A stretch of 64,000 nt of DNA from Methanoregula sp. (GCF_028679125.1 NZ_JAJRCG010000002.1:62001-126000); one strand, 5' to 3'; positions 1-9,571 are shown, counted from the stretch's first letter. The notes: generated by a model not told the origin, from the letters alone. A program made the numbers and translations.

Positions 1-708
1 GCCCCCTTCTCCGATGTGGAGAACATCATCCGGAACAGCTCCGAGTACATCGACACCAAGCTCCGGAAGAAATACCCGGCAATCGGCCAGGACATCAAGA
101 TCATGGGCCTGCGTGACGGGAACACCATCACCCTCACAATTGCCTGTGCTATCGTCGACCGGTACTGCAAGGACATCAGGGAATACTCGGAATACATGAG
201 CCTCCTCAACGAGGAGATCACGGCGATTGCGAAGAAGAATACCAAGCGCAAGGTCGTAGTCCATGTCAACACGGCAGACGACATCAAGAAGAAGAGTGTT
301 TTCCTCACCGTGACAGGAACCTCGGCAGAGATGGGCGATGATGGCTCGGTCGGCCGCGGCAACCGGTGCAACGGGCTCATCACCCCCAACCGCCCCATGT
401 CCATGGAGGCAACGAGCGGCAAGAACCCGATCAACCACATCGGCAAGATCTACAACCTCCTCTCCACCCAGGTGGCGCAGGAGTGCGTGAAGAAGGTTGA
501 CGGTATCGAGGAGATGTACGTCCGGCTGCTCTCCCAGATAGGGAATCCGATTGACCAGCCTCTCGTGGCCAGTGTCCAGGTGCTTCCCGCATGCGGCGTG
601 AAGCTCAAGGACATCAACGCGGATATCATGGAGATCGTGGACGACCGGCTGGCCAATGTCACCCAGATCACCGAAAAGGTCATCGAAGGCAAGCTCAAGA
701 CCTTCTGA
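1..708 (+). CDS. mat: S-adenosylmethionine synthetase, archaeal type (3' part)
   Basis: Makes S-adenosylmethionine from methionine and ATP in the cytosol. The reading frame is open from the first base of the window, so the 5' part lies outside; about 235 codons remain of a family that is usually near 400. The visible part carries the archaeal-type signature around GDDGSVGRGNRCNGL followed by TPNRPMSMEATSGKNP, and a C-terminal stretch with LLSQIGNPIDQP that is typical of archaeal MAT rather than bacterial MetK. The ATG-like GTG at base 16 is internal and not the true start. It is followed after 7 bases by hisG on the same strand. The identification is firm from family knowledge; only the N-terminus is unknown. 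Confidence 0.95.
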   Translation, partial: APFSDVENIIRNSSEYIDTKLRKKYPAIGQDIKIMGLRDGNTITLTIACAIVDRYCKDIREYSEYMSLLNEEITAIAKKNTKRKVVVHVNTADDIKKKSVFLTVTGTSAEMGDDGSVGRGNRCNGLITPNRPMSMEATSGKNPINHIGKIYNLLSTQVAQECVKKVDGIEEMYVRLLSQIGNPIDQPLVASVQVLPACGVKLKDINADIMEIVDDRLANVTQITEKVIEGKLKTF

Positions 709-715
709 TACGACA

Positions 716-1633
716 ATGGCAAAACCAGCAAAAGTCACCAAAAAAACCCGTGACATCCCCTCTTTTTCAGACCGGGTACGGCTTGCCATACCCAATAAGG
801 GAAGAATTGCAGTTCCTATCATGGACCTGGTCGAGAAGAGCGGGCTCCACCTGGCGGAGAGCGGCACTGACCGGCGCCTGATCACCCAGACTCTCGACCC
901 GCATGTCGAGATCCTGTTCGCCCGCCCGGTAGATATCCCGGAGTACGTTGCCACCGGTGCAGCGGATCTCGGTATTACCGGGCACGATATGGTTATTGAA
1001 CGGGAATCCGATGTGGAGGAACTCCTCGACCTCCAGTTCGGCAAGGCCAGACTCGTTCTTGCCGTGAGTGAGGATTCCGATATCACGACGGTAAAGGATC
1101 TTGAGGGCCTGAAGGTCGCCACCGAGTTCCCCGTGATCACCCGGTCCTATTTCAGGCAGCACAAGGTCAATGTCGAGATCGTCATTGTCGGAGGAGCCTG
1201 CGAGGCAACGCCGCACCTCGGGATTGCCGATGCGATCATCGACCTCTCCAGTTCAGGGACTACCCTGAAGACCAACCGGCTCCGGGTGATCGATGAGGTG
1301 CTCGTGACCTCCACGCACCTTATTGCAAACCGGGAATCCCTGAAAGCGAAGAAGGACAAGATCGACGAGATCCACCTCGCGCTGGAGAGCGTTATCAGGG
1401 CAAAGGGCCAGTGTTACCTCATGATGAACGTCAAGCGTAACTGCCTGGAAACCGTGAAACGTGTCCTTCCCGGGCTTTCCGGACCTACGGTGATGGATGT
1501 GGCATCGAGCGAGGATCTTGTTGCCGTCCATGCGGTTGTCAACGAGGAACGTGTCTACACCCTGATCAATGCGCTGAGGCGTGCCGGGGCAAAGGACATC
1601 CTCGTCATGGCCATCCAGCGGATGATCCGCTAG
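716..1633 (+). CDS. hisG: ATP phosphoribosyltransferase, long form
   Basis: First step of histidine synthesis: joins ATP and PRPP. The ATG at 716 gives 305 residues; an upstream extension in the same frame (to 656) overlaps the SAM synthetase gene and lacks family similarity, so it was not chosen. After about 25 residues the protein enters the family start ([10 protein letters not shown]); the phosphate-binding part is visible as [17 protein letters not shown]. The length and the C-terminal 75 residues after about residue 225 ([19 protein letters not shown]) match the long HisG form with its own regulatory domain, which binds histidine, so no HisZ partner is expected. hisA and hisB follow directly, forming a his run. 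Confidence 0.95.
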   Translation: MAKPAKVTKKTRDIPSFSDRVRLAIPNKGRIAVPIMDLVEKSGLHLAESGTDRRLITQTLDPHVEILFARPVDIPEYVATGAADLGITGHDMVIERESDVEELLDLQFGKARLVLAVSEDSDITTVKDLEGLKVATEFPVITRSYFRQHKVNVEIVIVGGACEATPHLGIADAIIDLSSSGTTLKTNRLRVIDEVLVTSTHLIANRESLKAKKDKIDEIHLALESVIRAKGQCYLMMNVKRNCLETVKRVLPGLSGPTVMDVASSEDLVAVHAVVNEERVYTLINALRRAGAKDILVMAIQRMIR

Positions 1634-1641
1634 GATCGCCT

Positions 1642-2352
1642 ATGAAAATTTTTCCCGCTGTTGATATCCTCGGGGGCCGGTGCGTTCAGCTGGTGCAGGG
1701 CCGGCGGGAGAGTGCAACGGCGTATGGCGATCCCCTTTCCTGTGCAACCCGGTGGCTGAACGAAGGAGCAGAAGCGCTCCACGTCGTCAATCTCGACGGG
1801 GCATTCGGGACCTCATCGAAAAACGCTGAACTTATTGCCGAGGTCATCAAAAAGACCGGTGTCGAGATCGAACTCGGCGGGGGTATCCGGTCAGTCGAGG
1901 ATGCCCGGCGCTGGCTGGAGACCGGAGTGGATCGTGTCATCATCTCTACCCTTGCCACCCAGGATCCGGACTGTATCCGGACCCTTGCTCAGGAATTCGG
2001 GCGTGAACGCGTGATGCCCGGCGTGGATGCAAAAGGCGGGCAGATCGCAGTTCATGGCTGGCAGGAGACCGCGGGCGACTATATCGGCTGGGCCAAACGG
2101 TTCGAGGAGCTGGGTGCCGGCTCGCTCCTGTATACCAACGTTGATGTCGAGGGCCTGCAGCAGGGCGTCCGGTTCGAACCGGTGAAGCGGCTGATCGATG
2201 CGGTCGGTATCCCGGTTGTCGTGGCCGGTGGCGTGTCGGCCCGTGCCGATGTGGCCGGGCTGCGGGAAGCCGGGGCGGCCGGGGCAGTACTGGGTTCGGC
2301 CCTGTACAGCGGGAAGATCAGACTGAAGGATGCACTGGAGGAATGTCTTTGA
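1642..2352 (+). CDS. hisA: ProFAR isomerase
   Basis: Isomerises phosphoribosyl-formimino-AICAR-phosphate in histidine synthesis; a TIM-barrel enzyme of usual length (236 residues). The N-terminal [16 protein letters not shown] holds the catalytic aspartate, the second acidic residue is in MPGVDAKGG, and the phosphate-binding glycine motifs are seen in IELGGGIRS and VVAGGVS. It starts 8 bases after hisG and overlaps the start of hisB by 10 bases, so the three genes are probably cotranscribed and translationally coupled. HisA and the paralogous HisF are similar, but the sequence around the first aspartate fits HisA. Confidence 0.95.
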   Translation: MKIFPAVDILGGRCVQLVQGRRESATAYGDPLSCATRWLNEGAEALHVVNLDGAFGTSSKNAELIAEVIKKTGVEIELGGGIRSVEDARRWLETGVDRVIISTLATQDPDCIRTLAQEFGRERVMPGVDAKGGQIAVHGWQETAGDYIGWAKRFEELGAGSLLYTNVDVEGLQQGVRFEPVKRLIDAVGIPVVVAGGVSARADVAGLREAGAAGAVLGSALYSGKIRLKDALEECL

Positions 2353-2930
2353 GAATTGTGGAAGTCAAGCGGGAAACCAGGGAGACGAAGATCGCGATCA
2401 ACCTCAACCCGGACGGGACCGGGAAGGTATCGGTCAACAGCGGCGTGCCGTTCTTTGACCACATGCTGACCGCACTGGCCCGGCACGGGGGATTCGATCT
2501 CACCTGCACGGCCAAAGGCGATCTGGAGGTGGACTGCCACCATACGATTGAAGATATCGGCATCGTGCTCGGAGAGGCGATCAAGCAGGCGATTGGCGAC
2601 GGTCGGGGCATCAGACGTTTTGCCCATGCCATCATTCCCATGGACGAATCGCTTGGCCAGGTTGCGCTGGACTGCGGGGGCCGGGGATACCTGGTCTGGC
2701 ACGGTACCTTCGGCAACAAGGTGGTAGGGTCTATTCCGTCGGACATCTTCGAGCACTTCTTCTACTCGCTCTGTACCCATGCCGGGATCACGGCACACAT
2801 CACCTTTACCGGGAAGAACGATCACCACCAGTGCGAGGCAGCGTTCAAGGCGTTCGGTATCGCCCTGGGAGAAGCCCTGGCAATCAGCGGGGACAAGCTG
2901 GCTGTCCGGAGCACGAAGGGGAAGTTCTGA
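2343..2930 (+). CDS. hisB: Imidazoleglycerol-phosphate dehydratase
   Basis: Dehydrates imidazoleglycerol phosphate to imidazoleacetol phosphate, step six or seven of histidine synthesis. The 195-residue length is that of the monofunctional enzyme without the phosphatase domain of enterobacterial HisB. Both metal-binding histidine motifs are present: DCHHTIED near residue 65 and [13 protein letters not shown] near residue 160. The ATG at 2343 lies inside the last codons of hisA. It ends 5 bases before the stop of the convergent GNAT gene. Confidence 0.95.
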   Translation: MSLRIVEVKRETRETKIAINLNPDGTGKVSVNSGVPFFDHMLTALARHGGFDLTCTAKGDLEVDCHHTIEDIGIVLGEAIKQAIGDGRGIRRFAHAIIPMDESLGQVALDCGGRGYLVWHGTFGNKVVGSIPSDIFEHFFYSLCTHAGITAHITFTGKNDHHQCEAAFKAFGIALGEALAISGDKLAVRSTKGKF

Positions 2931-2935
2931 TCGTT

Positions 2936-3442
2936 TCAGATGAACTTCTGCATCCAGACGGTATCGAACGTAACTCCTTTTTTCATCCCGACTTTTACAA
3001 ACCTGCCACACTCGGAAAAACCGTGACGGGCATGGAACCGGATACTGCCCTCGTTCAGCGATGATATACTGGCAAGGATCGTGGTGATACCCTGTGTTTT
3101 TCCTGCGGTTTCAAGATATCCGAGCATCTCTGTCCCCAGTCCTTTTCCCGTCCAGTCAGGCCGGATGAAATACGTGATCTCGGCAGTATGCCGGAATGCC
3201 GGCATCGGGTTATGGGCGCGGAGCATGCCGAATCCCGCAATCGTTCCCGTGGGAAGTTTAGCCACAACAGAGGGATAGTTCCGGCATGAATCCAGAAACA
3301 GTGAAAAAAAATCATAAGGAAATTTCTGTTCCGGGTAGGCCGCAAAGCTGTTCTCGATATAATAATTGAAGAGATCGATGATCTCCGTTCTGTTCTCTTC
3401 CGTAATCGGGTCGAATCTGTATTCCTGCGGATCTGGTTTCAT
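2936..3442 (-). CDS. GNAT N-acetyltransferase, phosphinothricin-acetyltransferase-like
   Basis: A 168-residue single-domain acetyltransferase. The acetyl-CoA-binding loop is visible as RPDWTGKGLGTEML near residue 105-118, followed by the typical SLNEGSIRFHARHGF helix; this resembles the MnaT/YncA and phosphinothricin acetyltransferase branch, which acetylates amino-acid-like substrates. The substrate here is unknown. GAGGT precedes the ATG by a normal distance. A perfect 25-bp palindrome lies 33-57 bases upstream of the start, and the MarR-type regulator encoded just upstream on the same strand probably binds it, so this gene is likely a member of the MarR regulon. Confidence 0.85.
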   Translation of the reverse strand: MKPDPQEYRFDPITEENRTEIIDLFNYYIENSFAAYPEQKFPYDFFSLFLDSCRNYPSVVAKLPTGTIAGFGMLRAHNPMPAFRHTAEITYFIRPDWTGKGLGTEMLGYLETAGKTQGITTILASISSLNEGSIRFHARHGFSECGRFVKVGMKKGVTFDTVWMQKFI

Positions 3443-3474
3443 GGATATTACCTCATGATTGTACGATGTGCAGA

Positions 3475-3499
3475 AAATAGTTTAGTATCTAAACTATTT
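3475..3499. promoter_or_regulatory. Candidate MarR operator between marR and the GNAT gene
   Basis: Perfect inverted repeat with 11-base arms (AAATAGTTTAG and its complement) and a 3-base TAT spacer, between the stop of the MarR-type gene and the start of the GNAT gene. The core TTTAGTATCTAAA recurs with two mismatches at 4039-4051, near the start of the MarR gene. Two related sites near a regulator and its neighbour are what autoregulation by a dimeric winged-helix repressor would leave. The binding itself is inferred. Confidence 0.7.
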
Positions 3500-3524
3500 A
3501 TGGGCGAGCCCCGGCCTGCTCCCG

Positions 3525-4046
3525 TCAAGGTCCTGCCGTTTTATTCTGTACCATCTCCCGGGTGATCCGGTTCCGGGTCTCTTGGCAGTCGTCAAATATC
3601 GCTTCCATCTGCACGAGGAACTGCCGGATATTCTCCCGGTCTTTCCCGGCAAGCCCGGCGAATTCCCGGGCAATCCTGTCATTCACCACTGCATGGTACG
3701 CCCTGTGCCAGCTGAATGCCTGCATCCCGGTATCCGTAAGCCTGATTAGAATGGTTTTATTGTCGCCCTCAGGACTGATTCGTTCAAGGTACCCTTTCTG
3801 CTCAAGTTTCTTTGCGGTTTGGGATATGGCACCCTTGGTGACACCCAGCCGCGAGGCAACCTGGGACATACTGTCACCGGGAAAACGCCCGGCCATGTCA
3901 AGTAAGTGGATCTCCGATGTGTAGAGCAGTATGCCGTCCCCGGTATCCACCGGCTCCCGCTCGATCAGGGCAGCCTTGCTGAGGAGTCGCACAAACTGGT
4001 CCATGCATGCTTCTGCGGTTATGTCAGACCCGGAAATATTTAGCAT
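3525..4046 (-). CDS. MarR-family transcriptional regulator
   Basis: Winged-helix repressor of the MarR family. The recognition helix region is visible as MSQVASRLGVTKGAISQTAKKLEQKGYLER (given here in part: SRLGVTKGAISQT), followed by the wing SPEGDNKTILIRLTDTG. Length from the first ATG is 173 residues. An internal ATG at 4004 (MDQFVRLL) may be the true start: it sits about 30 bases below a TATA-like TAAATATT, whereas the ATG at 4046 lies inside the candidate operator and has no ribosome site. The GNAT gene follows 82 bases downstream across a palindrome. The ligand is unknown. Confidence 0.85.
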   Translation of the reverse strand: MLNISGSDITAEACMDQFVRLLSKAALIEREPVDTGDGILLYTSEIHLLDMAGRFPGDSMSQVASRLGVTKGAISQTAKKLEQKGYLERISPEGDNKTILIRLTDTGMQAFSWHRAYHAVVNDRIAREFAGLAGKDRENIRQFLVQMEAIFDDCQETRNRITREMVQNKTAGP

Positions 4047-4051
4047 CTATA
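4039..4051. promoter_or_regulatory. Second candidate MarR operator
   Basis: TTTAGCATCTATA matches 11 of 13 bases of the palindrome core at 3481-3493. It overlaps the upstream ATG of the MarR-type gene and touches the TATA-like element TAAATATT, so a bound dimer would block the promoter. Autoregulation is inferred. Confidence 0.5.
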
Positions 4052-4148
4052 CGAATTTATGATCCGGATAGAATAAGATGCCTTCTGATAAAGAGCGCCA
4101 GCGTAAAAACCCTGGCCTGATGGGAATGTAAGAGAAAAAAAGAGTTGA

Positions 4149-4355
4149 TCAGTTGGACTTTGCCGCCAGGTCAACGTCTTCTTTCTTGATGGTCTTTCTT
4201 CCCGCGTGCTCGGCAAGCTTGTTGGCTTCCTTGGTCAGCTGGGCGATGTACTTCTCTGCCTTTGCAACAAGTGCCTCTGCTGCATCGCTTCCTACGCGTT
4301 CGGCTCCGTTCTTCTTTGCAATCCTTACAACTGCGGCGATTGGTAAATCTGCCAT
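4149..4355 (-). CDS. hmf: Archaeal histone
   Basis: DNA-wrapping histone-fold protein of 68 residues. MADLPIAAVVRIAKKNGAER at the N-terminus and IKKEDVDLAAKSN at the C-terminus are the standard archaeal histone ends; the three helices cover the whole protein. The frame opens 8 codons further upstream (4379), but the TATA element TATTTAAATA at 4387-4396 places transcription start near 4362, and a GAGGT site precedes the ATG at 4355, so 4355 is chosen. Monocistronic, as is common for these genes. Confidence 0.97.
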   Translation of the reverse strand: MADLPIAAVVRIAKKNGAERVGSDAAEALVAKAEKYIAQLTKEANKLAEHAGRKTIKKEDVDLAAKSN

Positions 4356-4386
4356 GTTTCTTACCTCAAAAGAAATCATCTTGAGA

Positions 4387-4396
4387 TATTTAAATA
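4387..4396 (-). promoter_or_regulatory. TATA box of the histone gene
   Basis: TATTTAAATA, about 32 bases upstream of the histone ATG at 4355. It decides the start codon, because the longer frame would begin upstream of the transcript. Confidence 0.7.
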
Positions 4397-4551
4397 CTTT
4401 TTGGGAAATTATTGCAAATTACCCAGCATTATGCTATCAGATGGCATACTGTGCAGGAAGTGAGAATCGGGGTTAGTAATTTCGCAGAATATTTTTTTAT
4501 TGCATTATTTGCTTTTTTGGGAGGAAAATAAAGGAGAAATGAGGTTTAAAA

Positions 4552-5316
4552 TTATTCCGACAAAGATACAGCCAGCAATAGCGCATTGGCATAATTTGGA
4601 GAGGCGCGCGAAGTATCCACGAAAATTCTGCGGATATTTACCACTGGTGCGCCATGGCCGTACCCGTTGCCCAGGAACGTAAGTGTACGGAAGATGAGAT
4701 TGCCGGAAATCCCGTCCGGTGCAATGATCAGCCCGCATGACTGAATGGCATCTTCGATCAGGATCTCGCAGTGCACCGAGCCGGAGAGCCGGGCCACGAG
4801 CTCCGCCTCTGCCATGCTGGCATCCACCTGCGGATGCCGGCCAATGTCCCCCAGCCTTCCCCCGGAGAGTACTCCCGTCTTCTCCGGCAGGCCGAATTTT
4901 TTTGCAATGATCTTCCCTTTTTTTATCAGTTCGATCTTTTCCGGAACGGTCCAGCCCTCATCGACTCCCACCGGAGTCAGGAGGAATTTTTTCCCGCCTG
5001 AGGTCTCCAGCAGGGCAATACGTTCAAGATGATCGACCCCTTCGGCGATCTTCAGAGCCTTTAAGGTGGAGTTCGAAGGAAGCGTGCCCCGGACAGCGGC
5101 ATCGATCGTGCCTGCCATGAGATCATCGATCATGGCTTGTTCGGGATTGGCAGATTCCCGGATATGGATGGATTCGGCTGCCGGTTTTATCTTCACAATG
5201 CCAGGATGACAATAACAGAAAATCTGGCAGGTGGCACTTACTTGTGTGGCACTTTCGAGAACCTTTTCGGGATCCTCACAAATCCCGATCCCGATCCGTT
5301 TCAGCGCTGGCGGCAT
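4552..5316 (-). CDS. mtxX: Methanogenesis marker protein 4 (MtxX), putative methyltransferase
   Basis: A 254-residue protein of the phosphotransacetylase-like fold found in methanogens and known as methanogenesis marker 4. The recognisable stretches are LSGGRLGDIGRHPQVDASMA near residue 155 and CGLIIAPDGISGNLIFRTL near residue 197, as in the phosphate acetyl/butyryl-transferase superfamily. A true methyltransferase activity has been proposed by name only; its reaction is not established. It overlaps the 3' end of the marker 2 gene by 16 bases on the same strand, so the two marker genes form an operon. Confidence 0.85.
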   Translation of the reverse strand: MPPALKRIGIGICEDPEKVLESATQVSATCQIFCYCHPGIVKIKPAAESIHIRESANPEQAMIDDLMAGTIDAAVRGTLPSNSTLKALKIAEGVDHLERIALLETSGGKKFLLTPVGVDEGWTVPEKIELIKKGKIIAKKFGLPEKTGVLSGGRLGDIGRHPQVDASMAEAELVARLSGSVHCEILIEDAIQSCGLIIAPDGISGNLIFRTLTFLGNGYGHGAPVVNIRRIFVDTSRASPNYANALLLAVSLSE

Positions 5317-6350
5317 GCAACATCCTCTTCGGTCAGGTGCATGATCCCGTTCTGCATGAAGTCAAAGACCTGCGTCTCGTTCCCGTCGTACCGTATCCGC
5401 AGGGTCTTCTCGTTGTCAACCGTGCCGATCATTTTTGCGGTCATCCCGACCCTGGCAAAGATACTGATGAGTTCCTCCACGTGCTCTTTCCTTGACGTCA
5501 GGATAAATCCCATGCCCGGGTACATCTTGACCCACTGCTCGAAGCTCATGTTGTTCTTTGCAAGGTCCGGTTTCGGGATCAGCCCGAGATCGATCTCTGC
5601 CCCCTTACCGCTGATCTCCAGCAGCATCCCCAGCGTTCCGATGATCCCGGGATTACTGATGTCTTTTCCCGCAGTTGCGAGATGCTTCTTCCCGATCTCT
5701 TCCAGCACGGCGATCTGGGCCCGGACTTCGGCCGCGGATTTCATGGTGACCGAGTCCCAGTTGAGGGCGCAGGACGGGTGGACCCGCCCGTTCAGGTCGA
5801 TTGCGGCAACAATGCAGTCGCCGTCCTGTGCTTTGTGGCTGTAGATGATGGAGTCGAGCTGCGCCGATCCGAGAATGGAGACGTCGATGACGCTGTAGGG
5901 CGCGTCCGGGTGCAGGTGCCCGCCAACGATCGGGACACCGAACTGTGCCGAGGCATCGTGCATCCCCTTCACCACCTGCTCCTGGATCATGCTTTTCGAC
6001 ATGGAGAAGACATCCACCATGGCAATGGGTCGCCCTCCCATGGCCGCGATGTCGTGGATGTTGACGAGCACCGAGCAGTATCCTGCCCAGTAGGGATCCG
6101 CTTCCATGAGTTTTGACCAGATACCGTCAGCGGCAAGGAGGAGAGCCTCACCGTTATGCTCGATCACCGCTGCATCTTCCCCAAAGGCGGCCACAACCTG
6201 CGGGGCGTCGATCATAAGCGCTTTGACCATATCTCCGATGGCCCGTTTCCTCCTGACGCCCTCATATTCCCTGACCACTTTTGCGATAGATTCTGTGGAG
6301 CAGTTGTGGACCACGACATCACCTGAAAAAACAACACCCTGTTTGCACAT
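5301..6350 (-). CDS. Methanogenesis marker protein 2 (AIR synthase-related)
   Basis: An ATP-binding protein of the PurM/HypE/SelD superfamily that occurs in methanogens as marker 2; its biochemical role is unknown. The family core starts at VREYEGVRRKRAIGDMVKAL, then GEDAAVIEHNGEALLLAADGIW (shown in part: EDAAVIEHNGEALLLAADGI), and IVGGHLHPDAPY. The first ATG (6350) gives 349 residues; a GTG at 6314 preceded by AGGTGA would give 337 and sits closer to the conserved start, so the N-terminus is uncertain. It is followed by mtxX with a 16-base overlap and is divergent from rfcL. Confidence 0.88.
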   Translation of the reverse strand: MCKQGVVFSGDVVVHNCSTESIAKVVREYEGVRRKRAIGDMVKALMIDAPQVVAAFGEDAAVIEHNGEALLLAADGIWSKLMEADPYWAGYCSVLVNIHDIAAMGGRPIAMVDVFSMSKSMIQEQVVKGMHDASAQFGVPIVGGHLHPDAPYSVIDVSILGSAQLDSIIYSHKAQDGDCIVAAIDLNGRVHPSCALNWDSVTMKSAAEVRAQIAVLEEIGKKHLATAGKDISNPGIIGTLGMLLEISGKGAEIDLGLIPKPDLAKNNMSFEQWVKMYPGMGFILTSRKEHVEELISIFARVGMTAKMIGTVDNEKTLRIRYDGNETQVFDFMQNGIMHLTEEDVACRQR

Positions 6351-6422
6351 GGGTTCTTGTGTACTCCTACTTTAGAGACTCATCAGAGATAATTTATTTG
6401 ATATCCGACCAACGTGTCTAGT

Positions 6423-7880
6423 ATGGACTGGGCAGAGAAATACCGCCCCGCACACCTTGCGGACCTCGTCGGGAACACGACCGCTGTGCGGCAGATCGCG
6501 GACTGGGCGAGGAACTGGACCAACAAGTCCCGCCCCCTCCTGATCTACGGTAAGCCCGGTATCGGAAAGACCTCCACGGCATACGCGCTCGCAAATGACA
6601 TGAACTGGGAGGTCATCGAGCTCAACGCGAGCGACCAGCGGACGGCTGCCGTCATCGAACGGATTGCCGGCGCGGGCAGCGTGACCGCAAGCCTGACCGG
6701 GGCCGTGCGCAAGCTGGTTGTGCTCGATGAGGCTGACAACCTCCAGGGCAATTCCGACCGTGGCGGGGCAAAGGCGATCCTTGAATGCATCCGCAATGCC
6801 CAACAGCCGATGGTCCTGATCGCAAACGACCTGTACGGCCTCTCCCCGGAGATACGGGCACGCTGCGAACCGGTCCAGTTCAAGGCGGTTCCTGCCCGCT
6901 CGATTGCCCCGCGCCTCAGGTATCTCTGCTCTGCCGAGAAGATCACGTGCAGCGATGCTGCGATTCATGCAATCGCCGAGAGTGCGGAAGGCGACATCCG
7001 TTCCGCGGTCAACATGCTCTATGCATCGGCTCTCGGGAGGGACAGCCTTGACGATGCGCAGGTCCACACGTCCCAGAAGGATGAGCGCGTCTCCATCTTC
7101 TCCCTGGTCTCTGCCCTGTTCGGCAGGACGGGCGACGATGAACTGATGCGGCTCTCGTACGATGTGGATGACACCCCCGAGACCGTCGAGCAGTGGGTTG
7201 AGGGCAGCGTCCACCTGATTGCAGATCCTCCCGCCGTTGGCCAGGCATACCGCCACCTTGCGCGGGCGGACGAGTACCTTGGCTATACCTACCGACGCCA
7301 GTACCACACGCTCTGGCGTTACGCAACCGCCGTGATGCTGCTTGGCGTTGCAGACGCTGCCGGGGGAAAAGGCATTCATACGCGGATCATGCCCCCGGAG
7401 CGCTGGCAGAAGATGTCAACGGCAAAGAAGCAGAAGGCGATCCGCCTTGCCACGCTGAACAAGGTCTCCGGCATGATGCACATCCCGCAGAATACCCTGC
7501 GCGAATCCTATCTTGGCACCATCACCCTGCTCGTTGAACAGGATCCCGCCGGGTATGCCCGCGATCTCTTGTTCGATGCAGACCAGCTCAACTTCTTCCT
7601 CAATGACCGGGCACGGTCAGCAGAGATCATCCGGGCTCTCGTGCAGGAAGAGAAGGACCGGGAGAAAGAGCAGAAGAAGGAGGCAGCGCAGCAGAAAAAA
7701 ACCCGGAAGGAACCTAAGGAATCAAAGAAAGAGGTCCCCGTGGATGAGCCCCCTGCAAAAGTTCCTGACGAATCGCAGACGGTAATTCCGCAGGCAGTTC
7801 CCGAATCACCCCCGCCGGAAACCCCCGAGACCAAAAAGACGCCGTCGCAGTCCCAGTCAACCCTGTTTGACGGTTTCTGA
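6423..7880 (+). CDS. rfcL: Replication factor C large subunit
   Basis: Clamp-loader ATPase subunit that loads PCNA at primer ends. From the ATG at 6423 (MDWAEKYRP, the family start) it has 485 residues; a GTG three codons upstream is possible but not needed. Walker A is [16 protein letters not shown] near residue 42, Walker [13 protein letters not shown] near residue 100, with AAA+ and collar domains following. The C-terminal 90 residues are a charged Lys/Glu/Pro-rich linker that ends in QSTLFDGF, a PIP-box-like motif for PCNA contact. The 3' end overlaps the convergent UPF0146 gene by 24 bases. Confidence 0.95.
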   Translation: MDWAEKYRPAHLADLVGNTTAVRQIADWARNWTNKSRPLLIYGKPGIGKTSTAYALANDMNWEVIELNASDQRTAAVIERIAGAGSVTASLTGAVRKLVVLDEADNLQGNSDRGGAKAILECIRNAQQPMVLIANDLYGLSPEIRARCEPVQFKAVPARSIAPRLRYLCSAEKITCSDAAIHAIAESAEGDIRSAVNMLYASALGRDSLDDAQVHTSQKDERVSIFSLVSALFGRTGDDELMRLSYDVDDTPETVEQWVEGSVHLIADPPAVGQAYRHLARADEYLGYTYRRQYHTLWRYATAVMLLGVADAAGGKGIHTRIMPPERWQKMSTAKKQKAIRLATLNKVSGMMHIPQNTLRESYLGTITLLVEQDPAGYARDLLFDADQLNFFLNDRARSAEIIRALVQEEKDREKEQKKEAAQQKKTRKEPKESKKEVPVDEPPAKVPDESQTVIPQAVPESPPPETPETKKTPSQSQSTLFDGF

Positions 7881-8276
7881 TCCCCGCACGTACCGGTGGA
7901 GACGCACCCCGCAGTCGATACTCTCCCCCCCATTGCCGTAGATCTCGAATCCCAGGTGGTACACCACGAGATCGCACCCGATGCGCCGGGCCAGATCCAT
8001 GAGCGGCGGGATCATCTCGATGGCCGGCCGGATGGAATAGATCACATCTGCCCCAGTATAGAGCGACAGGTCCGGTTCAAAGATATCATCGACTGTAAAA
8101 ACAATTCCCCCGGGTATGTCGAGTGGCCTGATATCCGTACACCGGACAGGAATCCCGGCAGCATGGAGGATCGCCGCCGCGCCCGGGTTTCTCCCAACGC
8201 CAACTTCGACGGGACTCGCGTAATGGCCGGCAATATACCTGCCGACGCTCGTCTCAATATGTTTATAGGATTCCAT
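7857..8276 (-). CDS. UPF0146 family protein
   Basis: A 139-residue archaeal protein of the UPF0146 family, related in fold to SAM-binding proteins; the function is unknown. The family start is [19 protein letters not shown], followed by [19 protein letters not shown] and [20 protein letters not shown]. The frame extends 58 codons further upstream, but that part runs through the divergent archaemetzincin gene and looks random, so the ATG at 8276 is chosen. The 3' end overlaps rfcL convergently. Confidence 0.85.
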   Translation of the reverse strand: MESYKHIETSVGRYIAGHYASPVEVGVGRNPGAAAILHAAGIPVRCTDIRPLDIPGGIVFTVDDIFEPDLSLYTGADVIYSIRPAIEMIPPLMDLARRIGCDLVVYHLGFEIYGNGGESIDCGVRLHRYVRGSETVKQG

Positions 8277-8293
8277 TCCAACAGAATATAGCG

Positions 8294-8833
8294 ATGCATG
8301 TCCATATTTTTTGGGATGCCTCATCTCCCGTCGGTCTCCAGATGCCGGTCTCCCGTTTAATCTCATCAATTCTTCGCGTTCCGACCACGGTGTCGGAGAA
8401 TCATGTCCGCATGATGGGATATGTCCCGGAGCGGAAACAGATCGATGCACAGGCGCTGCTGGATGGAATCCAGGCCTATAAGTACCGGCATGGGATTGAT
8501 GATCCCGTGCTCCTCGTTGTCCAGCAGGATCTCTTCAGGAACGGGAACAGTTTTGTCTTCGGTCTCGCCCGGGAGCAGGTGGGTGCAGCAGTGGTCTCGT
8601 CTGCCCGGCTCAGCAACGAGTATTACGGCCGGTATGGCAGTGACGACGACCTGATCGACCGGATCACCAAGGAGGGAGCCCACGAGATCGGGCACCTGCT
8701 GGGCCTGGGTCACTGCGAGAATCCGGAATGCATCATGTTCAGGCCTAATACACTGGATGAACTCGATCGCAAGAAGAAGATGCTCTGCCCGGCATGCGAG
8801 GCACAGCTTGACGGGATCACTCCCGCGCAGTAA
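8294..8833 (+). CDS. amzA: Archaemetzincin zinc protease
   Basis: Predicted metallopeptidase of the archaemetzincin family (M54). The catalytic motif is HEIGHLLGLGHC near residue 130, followed by the family's cysteine set in NPECIMFRPNTLDELDRKKK and CPAC, which binds a second zinc. At 179 residues it has normal archaeal length and no signal peptide, so it should act in the cytosol; natural substrates are not known. It is transcribed divergently from UPF0146 with only 17 bases between the two start codons. Confidence 0.93.
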   Translation: MHVHIFWDASSPVGLQMPVSRLISSILRVPTTVSENHVRMMGYVPERKQIDAQALLDGIQAYKYRHGIDDPVLLVVQQDLFRNGNSFVFGLAREQVGAAVVSSARLSNEYYGRYGSDDDLIDRITKEGAHEIGHLLGLGHCENPECIMFRPNTLDELDRKKKMLCPACEAQLDGITPAQ

Positions 8834-9001
8834 CCGGCGCTCTTTTTACCCGCAGTCACTCTTTTGTACCTGTTCCGGGAACAGCAATAATCCCGTACCT
8901 GGCTTCCGGTGCTCCCTGGTACGGGGGATCGGACGCCTGAAATCCCGCGGGAGATCACCCGGCAAATGGAAAAATACCTGTGCCTATCCGGTAACAACGG
9001 G

Positions 9002-9571
9002 TTATTCAGATGGGATCACAATGATCTCCATATGGCTGATCTTCTCGTAGATCTTCTTTTTTTTGATGATAGGCCAGAGTTCGTACAGGAGGACCGTGAC
9101 CGGTTCCCACATCGCAGCCCATCCGATGATGAGGAGTGAATCGGCAATAATCTGGGAGACGAGGTGGCTGCTGCCCAGGATGGCTGAGACGAGCTGCCGG
9201 AGGATCATGGCGATGGCGACAAAGACGAGACCGATGAGGAGTGCCCATCTCCCGTACCGGAACCGTGCGCGGAATATCTGGTCCTGCTCCATCACACGGT
9301 ACTGGAAATGGGACCGGATCGCCTGGGGGAGGGTCTTTGCATCGTAATCGAAGGCACTCTCGCCATGCATGTAGATGTTGAGCAGGAACGGGGTTTTCAG
9401 GGGAAAATCATCGACAATATCAACGATATAGTGTTCCGCGTTCGCATCGAGTTCCTTCTCGTGGAACGGGGCGTGGTCGAAGGTGTTGAAGATCTGCTTG
9501 ACAGAAGAGAGATCGATCTCTATCAGAACCTTCCCGTCAACTTTCCGGTACAGGGATTCGATCTCGGCCAT
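9002..9571 (-). CDS. Conserved-type membrane protein, function unknown
   Basis: A 189-residue protein. The first 100 residues are soluble with a mixed alpha/beta look (KVLIEIDLSSVKQIFNTFDH; EHYIVDIVDDFPLKTPFLLN), then two membrane segments follow: WALLIGLVFVAIAMILRQLV near 110-128 and SLLIIGWAAMWEPVTVLLYE near 145-164. The C-terminal tail IIKKKKIYEKISHMEIIVIP is basic. No known family is recognised. Codon use and the open frame across the whole stretch support a real gene. Upstream about 103 bases lies the RDD gene on the same strand. Confidence 0.65.
   Translation of the reverse strand: MAEIESLYRKVDGKVLIEIDLSSVKQIFNTFDHAPFHEKELDANAEHYIVDIVDDFPLKTPFLLNIYMHGESAFDYDAKTLPQAIRSHFQYRVMEQDQIFRARFRYGRWALLIGLVFVAIAMILRQLVSAILGSSHLVSQIIADSLLIIGWAAMWEPVTVLLYELWPIIKKKKIYEKISHMEIIVIPSE

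Noticed and set aside
2079-3011. 310-codon minus-strand frame opposite hisA and hisB
   Set aside because: Shadow of GC-rich genes; random composition and no motif.
6372-7379. 335-codon minus-strand frame opposite rfcL
   Set aside because: Both strands stay open because of high GC; rfcL is certain.
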